The position numbers and the translations under genes were made by a program. The notes below the pieces were generated by a model, which ran no database searches, was not told the DNA's origin, and saw nothing but the letters and a program-made list of their open reading frames with translations. Of a DNA stretch of 64,000 nucleotides, positions 1 through 11,752 are shown piece after piece. Origin of the DNA: Tepidimonas ignava (GTDB lineage: Bacteria > Pseudomonadota > Gammaproteobacteria > Burkholderiales > Burkholderiaceae_C). Within the stretch, counting starts at the first letter, position 1. Each line of letters opens with the position of its first letter. The stretch is from NCBI RefSeq assembly GCF_004342625.1, contig NZ_SMAH01000007.1, positions 91,791 through 155,790 of the forward strand. Direction: 5' to 3'.

Positions 1-1
1 G

Positions 2-352
2 GCCCTGCAACGCTACCGCGCGCACCTGCAGCGGCGCTGGCCGTGGCTGGACGCCGCCGTGGTTCACCGTTGGGCGCGCGCCTACGGCACGTTGGCGCTG
101 GACTGGCTGGAGCCGGCGCGTGGACCGCACGACCTCGGACGCCAAGTCGCCCCCGGCCTGTTCGAAGCCGAGCTGCAACACCTGCACCGGCGCGAATGGG
201 CGCGCGACGCCGACGACGTGCTGTGGCGACGCACCAAGCTGGGGCTGCACCTGGAGGCGGCGCAGCGCACGGCCGTGGCGGACTGGCTGCAACGCCTGCC
301 ACCCCCGGACAAACCCCTAGCCCCCTTGGAGCGCGGGGCTGGATGTCACTAA
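2..352 (+). CDS. glpD: Glycerol-3-phosphate dehydrogenase GlpD, C-terminal part
   Basis: The last 116 codons of a gene that begins before the window. The motif EWARDADDVLWRRTKLGL is the conserved C-terminal signature of the aerobic FAD-dependent glycerol-3-phosphate dehydrogenase, which oxidises glycerol-3-phosphate to dihydroxyacetone phosphate at the inner membrane and passes electrons to quinone. The FAD-binding N-terminus lies outside the window. It precedes the ugp uptake operon on the same strand, so uptake and oxidation of glycerol-3-phosphate are adjacent. Its stop codon lies inside the PHO-box-like element of the ugp promoter. Confidence 0.85.
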   Translation, partial: ALQRYRAHLQRRWPWLDAAVVHRWARAYGTLALDWLEPARGPHDLGRQVAPGLFEAELQHLHRREWARDADDVLWRRTKLGLHLEAAQRTAVADWLQRLPPPDKPLAPLERGAGCH

Positions 353-376
353 ACTGTCATCCGGTGTTCGCATACT
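343..376 (+). promoter_or_regulatory. PHO-box-like PhoB site and -10 element ahead of ugpB
   Basis: ATGTCAC-TAAA-CTGTCAT at 343-360 matches the 7-4-7 PHO box (CTGTCAT-A[AT]A[AT]-CTGTCAT) at about 15 of 18 positions, with a perfect second half. Ten bases later CATACT (371-376) fits a -10 element at the spacing usual for PhoB-activated promoters, which lack a -35. The ugpB start is 57 bases further on. PhoB control of ugp is established in E. coli; its operation here is inferred. Confidence 0.7.
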
Positions 377-433
377 CGCGTAGCCTTTCGTTTGAAGGTT
401 CGTTTTGCATCTCTGTCTGATCAAGGAGCCGTG

Positions 434-1753
434 ATGACACTGCCGCTCAAGCGCCTGATGGCCGCCACGCTGGCCGCTGCTGGCATCGCCAGCGCCCACG
501 CCCAAACCGAAATCGTCTGGTGGCACTCGATGGGTGGCGCCTTGGGCGAATGGGTCAACGACCTGGCCGCCGAGTTCAACGCCAGCCAGAAGGACTACAA
601 GGTGGTGCCGGTCTTCAAGGGCAGCTACGACGAGTCGATGACCGCGGCCATCGCGGCGTTTCGCGCCGGCAACGCGCCGCACATCCTGCAGGTGTTCGAA
701 GTGGGCACCGCCACGATGATGGCCAGCCGCAACGCCATCGTGCCAGTGGCCGAGGTGATGAAAAAGGCCGGCGCGTCCTTCGACCCCAACGCCTACGTGG
801 ACGCCGTCAAGAGCTACTACACCGCCCCCAACGGCCAGATGCTGAGCTTCCCGTTCAACAGCTCGACCACGGTGTTGCACTACAACAAGGACGCCTTCAA
901 GGCCGCCGGGCTGGACCCCAACAAGGCGCCCAAGAGCTGGCCGGAGGTGGCCCTGGCCGCGGCCAAGCTCAAAGCCAGCGGCCACAAGTGCCCGTTCACG
1001 ACCAGCTGGCAGAGCTGGACGCAGCTGGAAAGCTTCTCGGCCTGGCACAACGTCGAGTTCGCCACCAAGAACAACGGCTTTGGCGGCCTGGACGCGCGGT
1101 TGGCCTTCAACAGCCCGCTGCACGTGCGCCACATCGAAAACCTGGCCAACATGGCCAAACAAGGCTTGTTTGTCTACAAAGGGCGCGGCAACGCGGCCGA
1201 TGCCACCTACGTCTCGGGCGAGTGCGCGATGATGACCGGCTCGTCGGCGCTGTACGGCAACGTCAAGCGCAACGCCAAGTTCGACTTCGGCATTTCCACG
1301 CTGCCGTACTACCCCGACGTGCCCGGCGCGCCGCAAAACACCGTCATCGGCGGCGCCAGCCTGTGGGTGATGGCGGGCAAAAAGGACGCCGACTACAAGG
1401 GCGTGGCCCAGTTCCTCGCGCACCTGTCCAAGCCCGAGGTGGCGGCCAAGAGCCACCAGCGCACCGGCTACCTGCCGGTGACCAAGGCAGCCTACGAGTT
1501 GACCGAAAAATCGGGCTTTTACAAGCAAAACCCCGGCACCGACGTCTCGGTGGAGCAGATGATCCGCAAAACCACCGACAAGTCGCGCGGCATCCGCTTG
1601 GGCAACTTCGTGCAGATCCGCACCATCATCGACGAGGAGATGGAGCAGGTCTGGGCCGGCAAAAAGAGCGCCAAGCAGGGGCTGGACGACGCGGTGCGCC
1701 GTGGCAACGAACAGCTGGAGCGCTTCCAGCGCGCCAACCAAGGCAAACTGTGA
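434..1753 (+). CDS. ugpB: sn-Glycerol-3-phosphate ABC transporter, periplasmic binding protein UgpB
   Basis: A 439-residue family 1 extracellular solute-binding protein that captures glycerol-3-phosphate or glycerophosphodiesters in the periplasm. The N-terminus has two basic residues, a hydrophobic stretch and a signal cleavage region near ASAHA-QT (about residue 23). The mature start TEIVWWHSMGG is typical of UgpB. I chose the ATG at 434 because AAGGAG lies 5 bases upstream; the in-frame ATG at 392 would put 14 residues before the signal peptide. It is first in the operon ugpBAECQ, with 9 bases to ugpA. The PHO-box-like promoter upstream suggests phosphate-starvation control. Confidence 0.93.
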   Translation: MTLPLKRLMAATLAAAGIASAHAQTEIVWWHSMGGALGEWVNDLAAEFNASQKDYKVVPVFKGSYDESMTAAIAAFRAGNAPHILQVFEVGTATMMASRNAIVPVAEVMKKAGASFDPNAYVDAVKSYYTAPNGQMLSFPFNSSTTVLHYNKDAFKAAGLDPNKAPKSWPEVALAAAKLKASGHKCPFTTSWQSWTQLESFSAWHNVEFATKNNGFGGLDARLAFNSPLHVRHIENLANMAKQGLFVYKGRGNAADATYVSGECAMMTGSSALYGNVKRNAKFDFGISTLPYYPDVPGAPQNTVIGGASLWVMAGKKDADYKGVAQFLAHLSKPEVAAKSHQRTGYLPVTKAAYELTEKSGFYKQNPGTDVSVEQMIRKTTDKSRGIRLGNFVQIRTIIDEEMEQVWAGKKSAKQGLDDAVRRGNEQLERFQRANQGKL

Positions 1754-1762
1754 CGGCGCGGC

Positions 1763-2644
1763 GTGGATAAACGGGTTCACTTCCACGCCCGCTGGCTGCC
1801 GTGGCTGCTGGTGGCGCCGCAACTGGCCATCGTCGGGGTGTTTTTCTTTTGGCCGGCGGCGCAGGCGCTGCTGCAAAGCGTGCTGGAGCAAGACGCCTTC
1901 GGCGGCAGCGTCACCTTCGTCGGGCTGGACAACTTCCGCCGGCTGCTGGCCGACGAGACCTACCTGCAGTCGTTTCAGGTCACCGCGGTCTTTTCCGCGC
2001 TGGTGGCGGTGGTGGGGCTGGCGGTGTCGCTGCTGCTGGCGGTGATGGCCGACCGCGTCGTGCGCGGCGCGCGCTGGTACCGCACGCTGCTGATCTGGCC
2101 CTACGCGGTGGCGCCGGCGGTGGCCGGTGTGCTGTGGATGTTCATGTTCGCCTCGCCGATGGGCGTGGTGGCCTGGGCGCTGCAGCACGTCGGCATCGAA
2201 TGGAACCACCGCCTCAACAGCCAGCACGCGCTGACACTGATCGTGCTGGCCGCAGTGTGGAAGCAGGTGTCGTACAACTTTTTGTTTTTCCTGGCGGGGC
2301 TGCAAGCCATCCCGCGCTCGCTGATCGAAGCGGCCACGCTGGACGGCGCCAGCCCCTGGCGGCGCTTTTGGACCATTGTCTTTCCGCTGCTGTCGCCGAC
2401 GACGTTTTTCCTGCTGGTCATCAACGTCGTCTACGCGTTTTTTGACACCTTCGCCATCGTCGACGCCACCACGCAGGGCGGCCCCGGCAAAGACACCGCC
2501 ATCCTCGTGTACAAGGTGTACTACGACGGCTTCAAAGCGCTGGACATGGGTGGCTCGGCCGCGCAGTCGGTCGTGCTGATGGCCATCGTCATCGCGCTGA
2601 CCGTGGTGCAGTTCCGCTACATCGAGCGCAAAGTCCAATACTGA
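1763..2644 (+). CDS. ugpA: Glycerol-3-phosphate ABC transporter permease UgpA
   Basis: A 293-residue inner membrane permease with about six hydrophobic segments, beginning [20 protein letters not shown]. The cytoplasmic EAA loop that contacts the ATPase is visible as [15 protein letters not shown] near residue 192. It forms the channel with UgpE. The start is GTG at 1763, 9 bases after ugpB; no strong ribosome site is visible, so translational coupling to ugpB is likely. The length matches the family (E. coli 295). Confidence 0.93.
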   Translation: MDKRVHFHARWLPWLLVAPQLAIVGVFFFWPAAQALLQSVLEQDAFGGSVTFVGLDNFRRLLADETYLQSFQVTAVFSALVAVVGLAVSLLLAVMADRVVRGARWYRTLLIWPYAVAPAVAGVLWMFMFASPMGVVAWALQHVGIEWNHRLNSQHALTLIVLAAVWKQVSYNFLFFLAGLQAIPRSLIEAATLDGASPWRRFWTIVFPLLSPTTFFLLVINVVYAFFDTFAIVDATTQGGPGKDTAILVYKVYYDGFKALDMGGSAAQSVVLMAIVIALTVVQFRYIERKVQY

Positions 2645-2658
2645 CCCCCCAAAGCACC

Positions 2659-3513
2659 ATGGTTGAACGACGTCCCTGGCTCGACGCCTTGGCCCACGCC
2701 CTGTTGCTGCTGGGCGTGGCGGTGATCGCCTTTCCGGTGTACCTGACGTGGGTGGCCTCGACGCAAAGCGCCGAACAGATCGCCACCAGCGCCCCGCTGT
2801 CGCTGCTGCCCGGCGACCAGATGCTGACCAACTACCGCCTGGCGCTGCTCGGTGGCGAGACCAGCGCCGGCAGCCGCTTTGCGCCGGGGCTGCCGATGAT
2901 GGGCGTCAGCCTGGCGATGGCGTTGACCATCGCGCTGGGCAAGATCGCGATCTCGCTGCTGTCGGCGTTTGCCATCGTGTACTTTCGCTTCCCGCTGCGC
3001 AAGCTGGTGTTTTGGGCCATCTTCGTCACGCTGATGCTGCCGGTGGAGGTGCGCATCGGCCCCACCTACGAGGTCATCGCCGGCCTGGGGCTGCTCAACA
3101 CCTACGCCGGCCTGACGGTGCCACTGATCGCCTCGGCCACGGCGACGTTTTTGTTCCGGCAGTTTTTCATGACCATCCCGGACGAGTTGGTCGAGGCCGC
3201 GCGGGTCGATGGCGCCGGCCCGATGCGGTTTTTCTGGGATGTGCTGCTGCCGATGTCGCGCACCTCGATGGCGGCGCTGTTCGTGATCCAATTCATCTAC
3301 GGCTGGAACCAGTACCTGTGGCCGCTGCTGGTCACCACCGACGAGTCGATGTACCCGATCGTGCTCGGCATCAAGCGGCTCATCACCGGTGAGGCCTACA
3401 CCGAGTGGAACATCGTCATGGCCACCGCGATGCTGGCCATGCTGCCACCGGCCATCGTCGTGCTGGCGATGCAAAAGTGGTTCGTCAAAGGCCTGGTGGA
3501 CAGCGAGAAATAA
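2659..3513 (+). CDS. ugpE: Glycerol-3-phosphate ABC transporter permease UgpE
   Basis: A 284-residue second permease of the Ugp transporter, with about six membrane segments and the EAA loop [17 protein letters not shown] near residue 179. The family length is 281 in E. coli. The ATG start is 14 bases after the ugpA stop, and the stop is 11 bases before ugpC, so it is transcribed with the operon. The C-terminus VKGLVDSEK is characteristic of UgpE and close MalG-type permeases. Confidence 0.93.
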   Translation: MVERRPWLDALAHALLLLGVAVIAFPVYLTWVASTQSAEQIATSAPLSLLPGDQMLTNYRLALLGGETSAGSRFAPGLPMMGVSLAMALTIALGKIAISLLSAFAIVYFRFPLRKLVFWAIFVTLMLPVEVRIGPTYEVIAGLGLLNTYAGLTVPLIASATATFLFRQFFMTIPDELVEAARVDGAGPMRFFWDVLLPMSRTSMAALFVIQFIYGWNQYLWPLLVTTDESMYPIVLGIKRLITGEAYTEWNIVMATAMLAMLPPAIVVLAMQKWFVKGLVDSEK

Positions 3514-3524
3514 CCCCAACCCTC

Positions 3525-4535
<1,011 letters not shown>

Positions 4536-4540
4536 GGCCC

Positions 4541-5347
4541 ATGGCCGCCGACCTCGACGCCCCCAGCCCCAGCGCCATGCCGGCGTGGCCGTGGCCGCGC
4601 TGGATCGCGCACCGCGGCGCCGGCAAGCTGGCCCCGGAAAACACCCTGGCCGCGTTCGAGCTCGGCTGGCGCCACGGCTGGCGCGCCTTCGAGTGCGACG
4701 TCAAGCTCAGCGCCGACGGGGTGCCGTTTTTGCTGCACGACGCGACGCTGCAGCGCACCACCAACGGCCACGGCATCGCCGGTGAGCTGGCGTGGGACGC
4801 GCTGGCCCGGCTGGACGCCGGCGGTTGGCACAGCCCCGCGTTTGCGGGCGAGCCGCTGCTGCGGCTGGACCGGCTGGTGGCCTGGGCGCTGCCGCGCGGG
4901 GCGCTGCTCAACCTGGAGATCAAACCCACCCCCGGCACCGAGGCCGCCACCGGCGCCGCCGTGGCGCAGGCGGTGGACGCGCTGTGGCGCGACCACGGCG
5001 CAGGCACACCCGGCGGCCCGCCGTGGCCGCTGCTGACCTCGTTCCAGCCAGTGGCGCTGCAGGCCGCCCAGGCCACCTGCCCGCACCTGCCGCGCGGGCT
5101 GCTGCTCGACACCCTGTGGCCCGGCTGCTGGGCGGTGGCGCGCAGCCTGGGCTGCGTGGCGGTGGTGCTCAACCACCGTCTGTGGACGCGCACGTTGCTG
5201 CAGCAGCAGCGCGCCGCCGGCTACCGCACGCTGGCCTACACGGTCAACCACGCGCGCCGCGCCGAGCAGCTGCTGCGCTGGGGGCTGGACGCCGTCATCA
5301 GCGACCGCATCGACGCGTTGGGGCCCGGCGCGTCCGCCGCCGGTTGA
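4541..5347 (+). CDS. ugpQ: Glycerophosphodiester phosphodiesterase UgpQ
   Basis: A 268-residue GDPD-family enzyme that hydrolyses glycerophosphodiesters to glycerol-3-phosphate and an alcohol. The catalytic signature [12 protein letters not shown] is at about residues 24-35, [18 protein letters not shown] carries the metal-binding acidic residues, and LEIKP is a later conserved motif. No signal peptide is visible, so it acts in the cytoplasm like E. coli UgpQ. Last gene of the ugp operon; it converges with mnmH, whose stop is 15 bases away. Confidence 0.92.
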   Translation: MAADLDAPSPSAMPAWPWPRWIAHRGAGKLAPENTLAAFELGWRHGWRAFECDVKLSADGVPFLLHDATLQRTTNGHGIAGELAWDALARLDAGGWHSPAFAGEPLLRLDRLVAWALPRGALLNLEIKPTPGTEAATGAAVAQAVDALWRDHGAGTPGGPPWPLLTSFQPVALQAAQATCPHLPRGLLLDTLWPGCWAVARSLGCVAVVLNHRLWTRTLLQQQRAAGYRTLAYTVNHARRAEQLLRWGLDAVISDRIDALGPGASAAG

Positions 5348-5362
5348 CGCGGCGTTCGGCCC

Positions 5363-6409
5363 TCAAGGGTGCGCGGCCACCCACGCACACGCGGTGGCCT
5401 GCAGCGTCGCGGGCGTCACGTCCGGCAGCGGCCACACCGTCGTGGCGACACCACGCGGCAGCGCCCGGCGGTACAGCGGGTCGTAGTGCAGCGCCATCAA
5501 CTCGGCGAACAACTCGTCCAGCCGCCCCTGGCGGGCCCACCGCTGCCAGCGTTGCAGCGTGTCGTTGGGGTGCAGGCCACGCAGGGCCGCCAGCCGCTGC
5601 GCCAGCGCCTCGGGGTCGCGGCCCAGCCAGGCATAGTCCTGCCGCACCAGCGCCAGGCGAGCGGCAAAGGGCACTTCGAGCTCGACGCGCGGCGCACGCT
5701 GGATGGCGTCGGCCAGCGTCGTGGGCAGTTGCACCGTGCCGATTTTGCGGCTTTCTGCTTCCACCCACACGGGCCGCGTCGGGTCCAAGCGGCGCAGCGC
5801 GTCGACCAAGGCGCTGTCGAACGCTTTTTGGCTGGGTTGCGGCTGTCCGTCGGGCCACGCCCCCAGGATCGAGCCGCGGTGATGCGCCAGCCCCTCCAGG
5901 TCCAGCACCTGCGCGCCTTGCTGCGCCAGCGCGTGCAGCAGCCGCGTCTTGCCGCTGCCGGTGGGGCCGGCCAACACCCGCCACGTCAGCCGTGGCGGCA
6001 GCGCGTCGAGCTGCTGCACCACCCAGCGCCGGTACGCTTTGTAGCCACCTTGGAGCTGCGCCGCCGCCCAGCCGATTTGCCGCAGCCACAGCACGAAGGC
6101 GCCGCTGCGCTGCCCGCCGCGCCAGCAGTACACCAACGGCCGCCATGCGGCGGGCTTGTCCGCCATCAGGCGCTGCACGTGCTGCGCGATGTTGCGCGCC
6201 ACCCACACGCCGCCCAGGCGGCGCGCCTCAAACGGACCGCGCTGCTTGTACAGGGTGCCGACGATGCGGCGCTCGTCATCGCTGAGCACCGGGGCGCTGA
6301 CCGCACCGGGGATATGGTCCAGCGCGAACTCCGCGGGGCTGCGCGCGTCCAGCACGGTGTCGAACGCGTGCAGCGCGTCGAGCGTCACAATAGCGGGCGC
6401 ATGGGCCAT
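5363..6409 (-). CDS. mnmH: tRNA 2-selenouridine synthase MnmH (SelU)
   Basis: A 348-residue enzyme that replaces sulfur by selenium in 2-thiouridine of the tRNA wobble base, using selenophosphate. An N-terminal rhodanese domain carries YCWRGGQRSG with the catalytic Cys at about residue 95. A P-loop domain follows, with GPTGSGKT at about 148-155. Its divergent neighbour selD makes the selenophosphate donor; the start codons are 69 bases apart, so a shared promoter region is likely. The pair shows selenium use in tRNA and does not by itself imply selenocysteine. Confidence 0.93.
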   Translation of the reverse strand: MAHAPAIVTLDALHAFDTVLDARSPAEFALDHIPGAVSAPVLSDDERRIVGTLYKQRGPFEARRLGGVWVARNIAQHVQRLMADKPAAWRPLVYCWRGGQRSGAFVLWLRQIGWAAAQLQGGYKAYRRWVVQQLDALPPRLTWRVLAGPTGSGKTRLLHALAQQGAQVLDLEGLAHHRGSILGAWPDGQPQPSQKAFDSALVDALRRLDPTRPVWVEAESRKIGTVQLPTTLADAIQRAPRVELEVPFAARLALVRQDYAWLGRDPEALAQRLAALRGLHPNDTLQRWQRWARQGRLDELFAELMALHYDPLYRRALPRGVATTVWPLPDVTPATLQATACAWVAAHP

Positions 6410-6478
6410 GGCTGCGATTCCAATGCGGTGGCGGGCCTGTGTGTTGACGGTCAACCTCCATCCACCCCGAGCGACACC

Positions 6479-7555
6479 ATGTCCAGCGAAGCACGCGACC
6501 CCAACCGGCTGACCCAGTGGGCCCACGGCGGCGGCTGTGGCTGCAAAATCGCCCCCGCCGTGCTGCAACGCCTGCTGGCCCAGGTGCCGGCGCACCTGAT
6601 GCCGCCGGAGCTGCTGGTGGGCACGGCCACCAGCGACGATGCGGCAGTCTACCGCCTGCGCGACGACTTGGCGCTGGTGGCCACGACCGATTTTTTCACG
6701 CCGGTGGTGGACGACGCCTACGACTTTGGCGCCATCGCCGCCACCAACGCGCTGTCCGACGTGTACGCGATGGGCGGTGAGCCGCTGCTGGCGCTGGCGC
6801 TGGTGGGCATGCCTGTCAACCAACTGCCGCACGAGGTGATCGGGCGCGTGTTGCAGGGCGGCGCCGACGTGTGCCGCCAAGCGGGCGTGGTGCTGGCGGG
6901 CGGCCACTCGATCGACACGGTGGAGCCGATCTACGGGCTGGCCGCCATCGGCACGGTGCACCCGGCGCGGCTCAAAACCAACGCCGGCGCGCAGCCGGGC
7001 GATGTGCTGGTGCTGGGCAAACCGCTGGGCATCGGGGTGCTGTCGGCGGCGCTCAAAAAGGGCCTGCTCAGCGCCGACGGCTACCAGGAGATGCGCCGCT
7101 GGACGACGCTGCTCAACCGCGCCGGCGCCGCCCTGGGGGCGTTGCCGGGCGTGCACGCGATGACGGACGTGACCGGGTTTGGTCTGGCCGGGCACCTGCT
7201 GGAGGTCTGCCGCGCCGCGGCGGTGCAGGCCACCGTGCAGGCCCGTGCGTTGCCGGTGCTGCCGATCAGCCGCGCGTTGCTGGCGCAAGGGGTGGCCACC
7301 GGCGCTGCGGGGCGCAACTGGGCCAGTTACGGCGACGCGGTGGACCTTGGCGCCGTGGCCGCGGACGAGCGCGGCGCCGTGCAAGCCATCCTGACCGACC
7401 CGCAAACCAGCGGCGGGCTGCTGGTGGCGTGCGCGCCGCAGGCGCTGGACGCGGTGCAGGCGGCGCTGGCCGCCGCGCAAGGGCAACCGGGCTGGGTCAT
7501 CGGCCGGGTGGAGGCGCTGCCGCCCGGCGCGCCCGCCACCGTGCGCGTGGTGTAG
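6479..7555 (+). CDS. selD: Selenide, water dikinase SelD (selenophosphate synthase)
   Basis: A 358-residue enzyme that makes selenophosphate from selenide and ATP. HGGGCGCKI at residues 16-24 carries the catalytic Cys20 and Lys23, equivalent to Cys17 and Lys20 of E. coli; the position is Cys, not selenocysteine. GGHSID, MTDVTGFGL and DPQTSGGLL are further family motifs. The ATG at 6479 gives the usual N-terminus. It diverges from mnmH, its obvious partner, and converges with the metal-binding receptor gene 10 bases downstream. Confidence 0.95.
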   Translation: MSSEARDPNRLTQWAHGGGCGCKIAPAVLQRLLAQVPAHLMPPELLVGTATSDDAAVYRLRDDLALVATTDFFTPVVDDAYDFGAIAATNALSDVYAMGGEPLLALALVGMPVNQLPHEVIGRVLQGGADVCRQAGVVLAGGHSIDTVEPIYGLAAIGTVHPARLKTNAGAQPGDVLVLGKPLGIGVLSAALKKGLLSADGYQEMRRWTTLLNRAGAALGALPGVHAMTDVTGFGLAGHLLEVCRAAAVQATVQARALPVLPISRALLAQGVATGAAGRNWASYGDAVDLGAVAADERGAVQAILTDPQTSGGLLVACAPQALDAVQAALAAAQGQPGWVIGRVEALPPGAPATVRVV

Positions 7556-7565
7556 CGGCGCGGGC

Positions 7566-8549
7566 TCAGCCGCCTGCGCCGCGGATGGCCTCGGTGAGCA
7601 CGCGCGTGTTGTGCCGCATCAGCGCGATGTAGTCCGGCGCCGGCCCTTCGGGGGTCGACAGGGCGTCGGAATACAAGGGCTGCCGCGACGGACGCACGCC
7701 GGCTTCGCGCGCGATGCGCTCGACCAGGCGCGGGTCGCTCAAGCGCTCGACAAACACCGCGCGCACGCCCTCGGCCTTGATGTGGCGGATCAACCGCGCC
7801 ACCGCCGCGGCGGACGGCTCACTGGCCGTGCTCACGCCCTGGGCGGGCAAAAACGTCACCCCATAGGCCTGCGCGTAGTAGCGAAAGGCGTCGTGCGAAG
7901 TCACGACCTTGCGCTGCGCGGCGGGGATGGCCTGCCAAGCCGCGCGGATCTCGTCGTCCAGCGCTTGCAGCCGGGCACGGTAGTCGGCCGCGCGCTGCCG
8001 GTACCCAGCGCACCCGCCCGCGTCCAGCCGGCACAGCGCCTGCTCAATGCGCTGGACGTAATGCAGGACGTTGCGCACGTCCTGCCACGCGTGCGGGTCA
8101 TGCTCGCCGTCATCGTGATCGTGATCGTGACCGTGCGCGTGGGCCGCGTCGCGCTTGCCGGCCCCGGCCGCCGGCAGCGGCGTCAACCCGTCGGTGACGC
8201 GCAGCAGCTCGCCGCGGTAGCCGGCGCTGCGCATCAGCCGCTCCAGCCACCCCTCAAAACCAAGGCCATTGGCAACCAGCAAACGCGCCGTGCTCACCGC
8301 CCGCACGTCGGCCGGCGTCGGGTGGTAGGCGTGCGCGTCGGCCTGTGGCCCCACCAGCGCGCGCACCTGCACGCGCTCGCCGCCCACCTGCCGCACCAAA
8401 TCGGCCAGGATGCTGAAACTGGCCACCACCGGCAGCGGCGCCTGCGCCCGCACGGGCAGCGCCACGCTCAGGGCCGCCGCACCGGCGGCCGCCAGCCACG
8501 GGCGTCGGCGCACATTGGTCATCCCCAGAACATCGTCCCAAAGCTTCAT
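7566..8549 (-). CDS. Metal ABC transporter substrate-binding protein (ZnuA/MntC family), orphan
   Basis: A 327-residue periplasmic metal receptor of the cluster A-I family, probably for zinc or manganese. An N-terminal signal peptide (RRRPW followed by an Ala/Leu-rich stretch) ends near VRAQA. A His/Asp-rich loop HAHGHDHDHDDGEHDPHAW sits mid-protein, as in ZnuA receptors, and favours zinc. VTSHDAFRYYAQAYG and the TASEPSA region are family motifs. AGGAGGT lies 7 bases before the ATG at 8549 and decides the start. No ATPase or permease gene adjoins: glmS is upstream and selD downstream, so the rest of the transporter must be elsewhere. Confidence 0.85.
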   Translation of the reverse strand: MKLWDDVLGMTNVRRRPWLAAAGAAALSVALPVRAQAPLPVVASFSILADLVRQVGGERVQVRALVGPQADAHAYHPTPADVRAVSTARLLVANGLGFEGWLERLMRSAGYRGELLRVTDGLTPLPAAGAGKRDAAHAHGHDHDHDDGEHDPHAWQDVRNVLHYVQRIEQALCRLDAGGCAGYRQRAADYRARLQALDDEIRAAWQAIPAAQRKVVTSHDAFRYYAQAYGVTFLPAQGVSTASEPSAAAVARLIRHIKAEGVRAVFVERLSDPRLVERIAREAGVRPSRQPLYSDALSTPEGPAPDYIALMRHNTRVLTEAIRGAGG

Positions 8550-8682
8550 GCACCGTACCTCCTGATCGGGCGCGTCGCGGATCGGCCCACCAACCAGCCC
8601 GCGGGGAACCACCCCCCACAGCCGCCCGCGCCAACGCAGCCCCACCCCACCAGCGTAGCCAAGCTGTCAAGAGGGGGGCGCC

Positions 8683-10599
<1,917 letters not shown>

Positions 10600-10721
10600 A
10601 TCGGTTGACCTCCTTGCGACATGGATGGGTCACAGCGTACGCCGAAGCGATCGACATGTGCTTTTGATTTCGCGTGACTTTTGGAATATTCTTTTGATCT
10701 ACAGACGTACGCGCATAAAGC

Positions 10722-10744
10722 TTCATAAGCAACACTTATATGAA
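10722..10744. promoter_or_regulatory. Imperfect inverted repeat over the start of the Lrp gene
   Basis: TTCATAAG (10722-10729) and CTTATATGAA (10735-10744) form an AT-rich imperfect inverted repeat that overlaps the ATG at 10740, in the 140-base AT-rich gap shared with glmS. Lrp-type regulators often repress themselves from such sites. The assignment is inferred from position and symmetry only. Confidence 0.35.
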
Positions 10745-11243
10745 AGATTATTCCATCGACACCGTGGACATCGCACTGCTGGACGCGCTGCAAGACGATG
10801 CCAGCCTGTCATGGGCGGCGCTGGGGCAACGCTGTGGTGTGTCGGCCCCGACGGCGCTGCGACGGGTGCGTCGGCTGCAGCAGCTTGGCTTGATCGAGCG
10901 CCACACCGTCGTGCTGCGCCCGGAACGCTTGGCCGCCTGGCTGGGCCATGGGCTGACGGCCATCGTCGAAGTGGCGCTGGAACACCAGGGCGCGGAGCAG
11001 CTGCAGGCGTTCGAGCAGCGCGCCGTGGCCGAGCGCGCGGTGCAGCAGTGCTACCGCGTCAGCGCCGGGCCGGACTTCGTGCTGGTGGTCGCGGTGCCCG
11101 ACATGGCCGCGTACCACGCGCTGGCGCAGCGCCTGTTCACCCAGGCTGGCAACGTGCGCCACGTCAAGGCCTACTTCAGCGTGCACCGCGCCAAATTCGA
11201 CCCGCGTCTGCCGTTGCCCACGGCCATGGTGGCTGACGTATGA
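10740..11243 (+). CDS. Lrp/AsnC-family transcriptional regulator
   Basis: A 167-residue regulator. An N-terminal winged helix-turn-helix (about residues 4-55, with LSWAALGQRCGVSAPTALRRVRRL as the recognition region) is followed by a RAM ligand-binding domain (about 70-150). It diverges from glmS across an AT-rich gap. The ligand is unknown. A leucine- or amino-acid-responsive role would be usual for the family, and self-regulation is likely. No ribosome site stands out ahead of the ATG. Confidence 0.88.
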   Translation: MKDYSIDTVDIALLDALQDDASLSWAALGQRCGVSAPTALRRVRRLQQLGLIERHTVVLRPERLAAWLGHGLTAIVEVALEHQGAEQLQAFEQRAVAERAVQQCYRVSAGPDFVLVVAVPDMAAYHALAQRLFTQAGNVRHVKAYFSVHRAKFDPRLPLPTAMVADV

Positions 11244-11277
11244 TGATGCGGTGTTCGGTCACCGGTGGAGGCACACG

Positions 11278-11733
11278 ATGAAACACTTGACCGGCTGGGT
11301 GGGCCACGCCGCATTGGTCGTGGCGCTGCTGGCGGCGCCGCTGGTCACCGCCGCGCAGGAGCTCGTCAGCGTGCGGGCGGCGGTGGTCAACCTGCGTGCC
11401 GGGCCGGGCACCGACACCGAGGTGCGCTGGCAGCTGCGCCAGGGCTACCCGCTGCAGGTGCTGCAACGGCAAGGCAGCTGGCTGCAGGTGCGCGACTTCG
11501 AAGGTGACGAAGGCTGGGTGGCCGCGGCCTTGACCGGCCCAGCCCGCCACCACGTGGTGCGGGCGCGCGTGCTCAACCTGCGCAGCGGTCCGGGCACCCA
11601 ACACCCCGTGGTCGGCACGGCACGTTACGGCGACGTGCTGCCGACCCTGCGCCGCGCGGGCGACTGGGTGCAACTGCGCGGCCCCAACGGCCAGCCGGTG
11701 TGGGCCGCCGCTGACCATCTGTGGGGCTGGTGA
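11278..11733 (+). CDS. Secreted protein with two bacterial SH3 domains
   Basis: A 151-residue protein with a signal peptide (hydrophobic core AALVVALLAAPLVTA, cleavage near TAAQE) and two SH3b repeats. Each repeat has the signature (V/L)NLR(A/S)GPGT, at about residues 38-47 and 100-109. Such proteins usually bind the cell wall or act in the periplasm. GGAGG lies 6 bases before the ATG at 11278 and sets the start. The gene starts 34 bases after the Lrp gene and may be cotranscribed. The precise function is unknown. Confidence 0.8.
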   Translation: MKHLTGWVGHAALVVALLAAPLVTAAQELVSVRAAVVNLRAGPGTDTEVRWQLRQGYPLQVLQRQGSWLQVRDFEGDEGWVAAALTGPARHHVVRARVLNLRSGPGTQHPVVGTARYGDVLPTLRRAGDWVQLRGPNGQPVWAAADHLWGW

Positions 11734-11752
11734 GCGCGGCGCACCGGCACCG

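Noticed and set aside
319..340. AGCCCC/GGGGCT hairpin near the glpD end as a terminator
   Set aside because: No T-run follows and the second arm is only three bases before the PHO-box-like element.
317..2638. Very long minus-strand open frame (773 codons) opposite ugpB and ugpA
   Set aside because: Low-complexity His/Gln/Arg/Val-rich shadow of GC-rich coding DNA; the plus-strand frames are recognisable genes.
10600..10739. glmS ribozyme/riboswitch in the glmS leader
   Set aside because: Leader on the minus strand is short, AT-rich and lacks the ribozyme core; such ribozymes belong mainly to Firmicutes.
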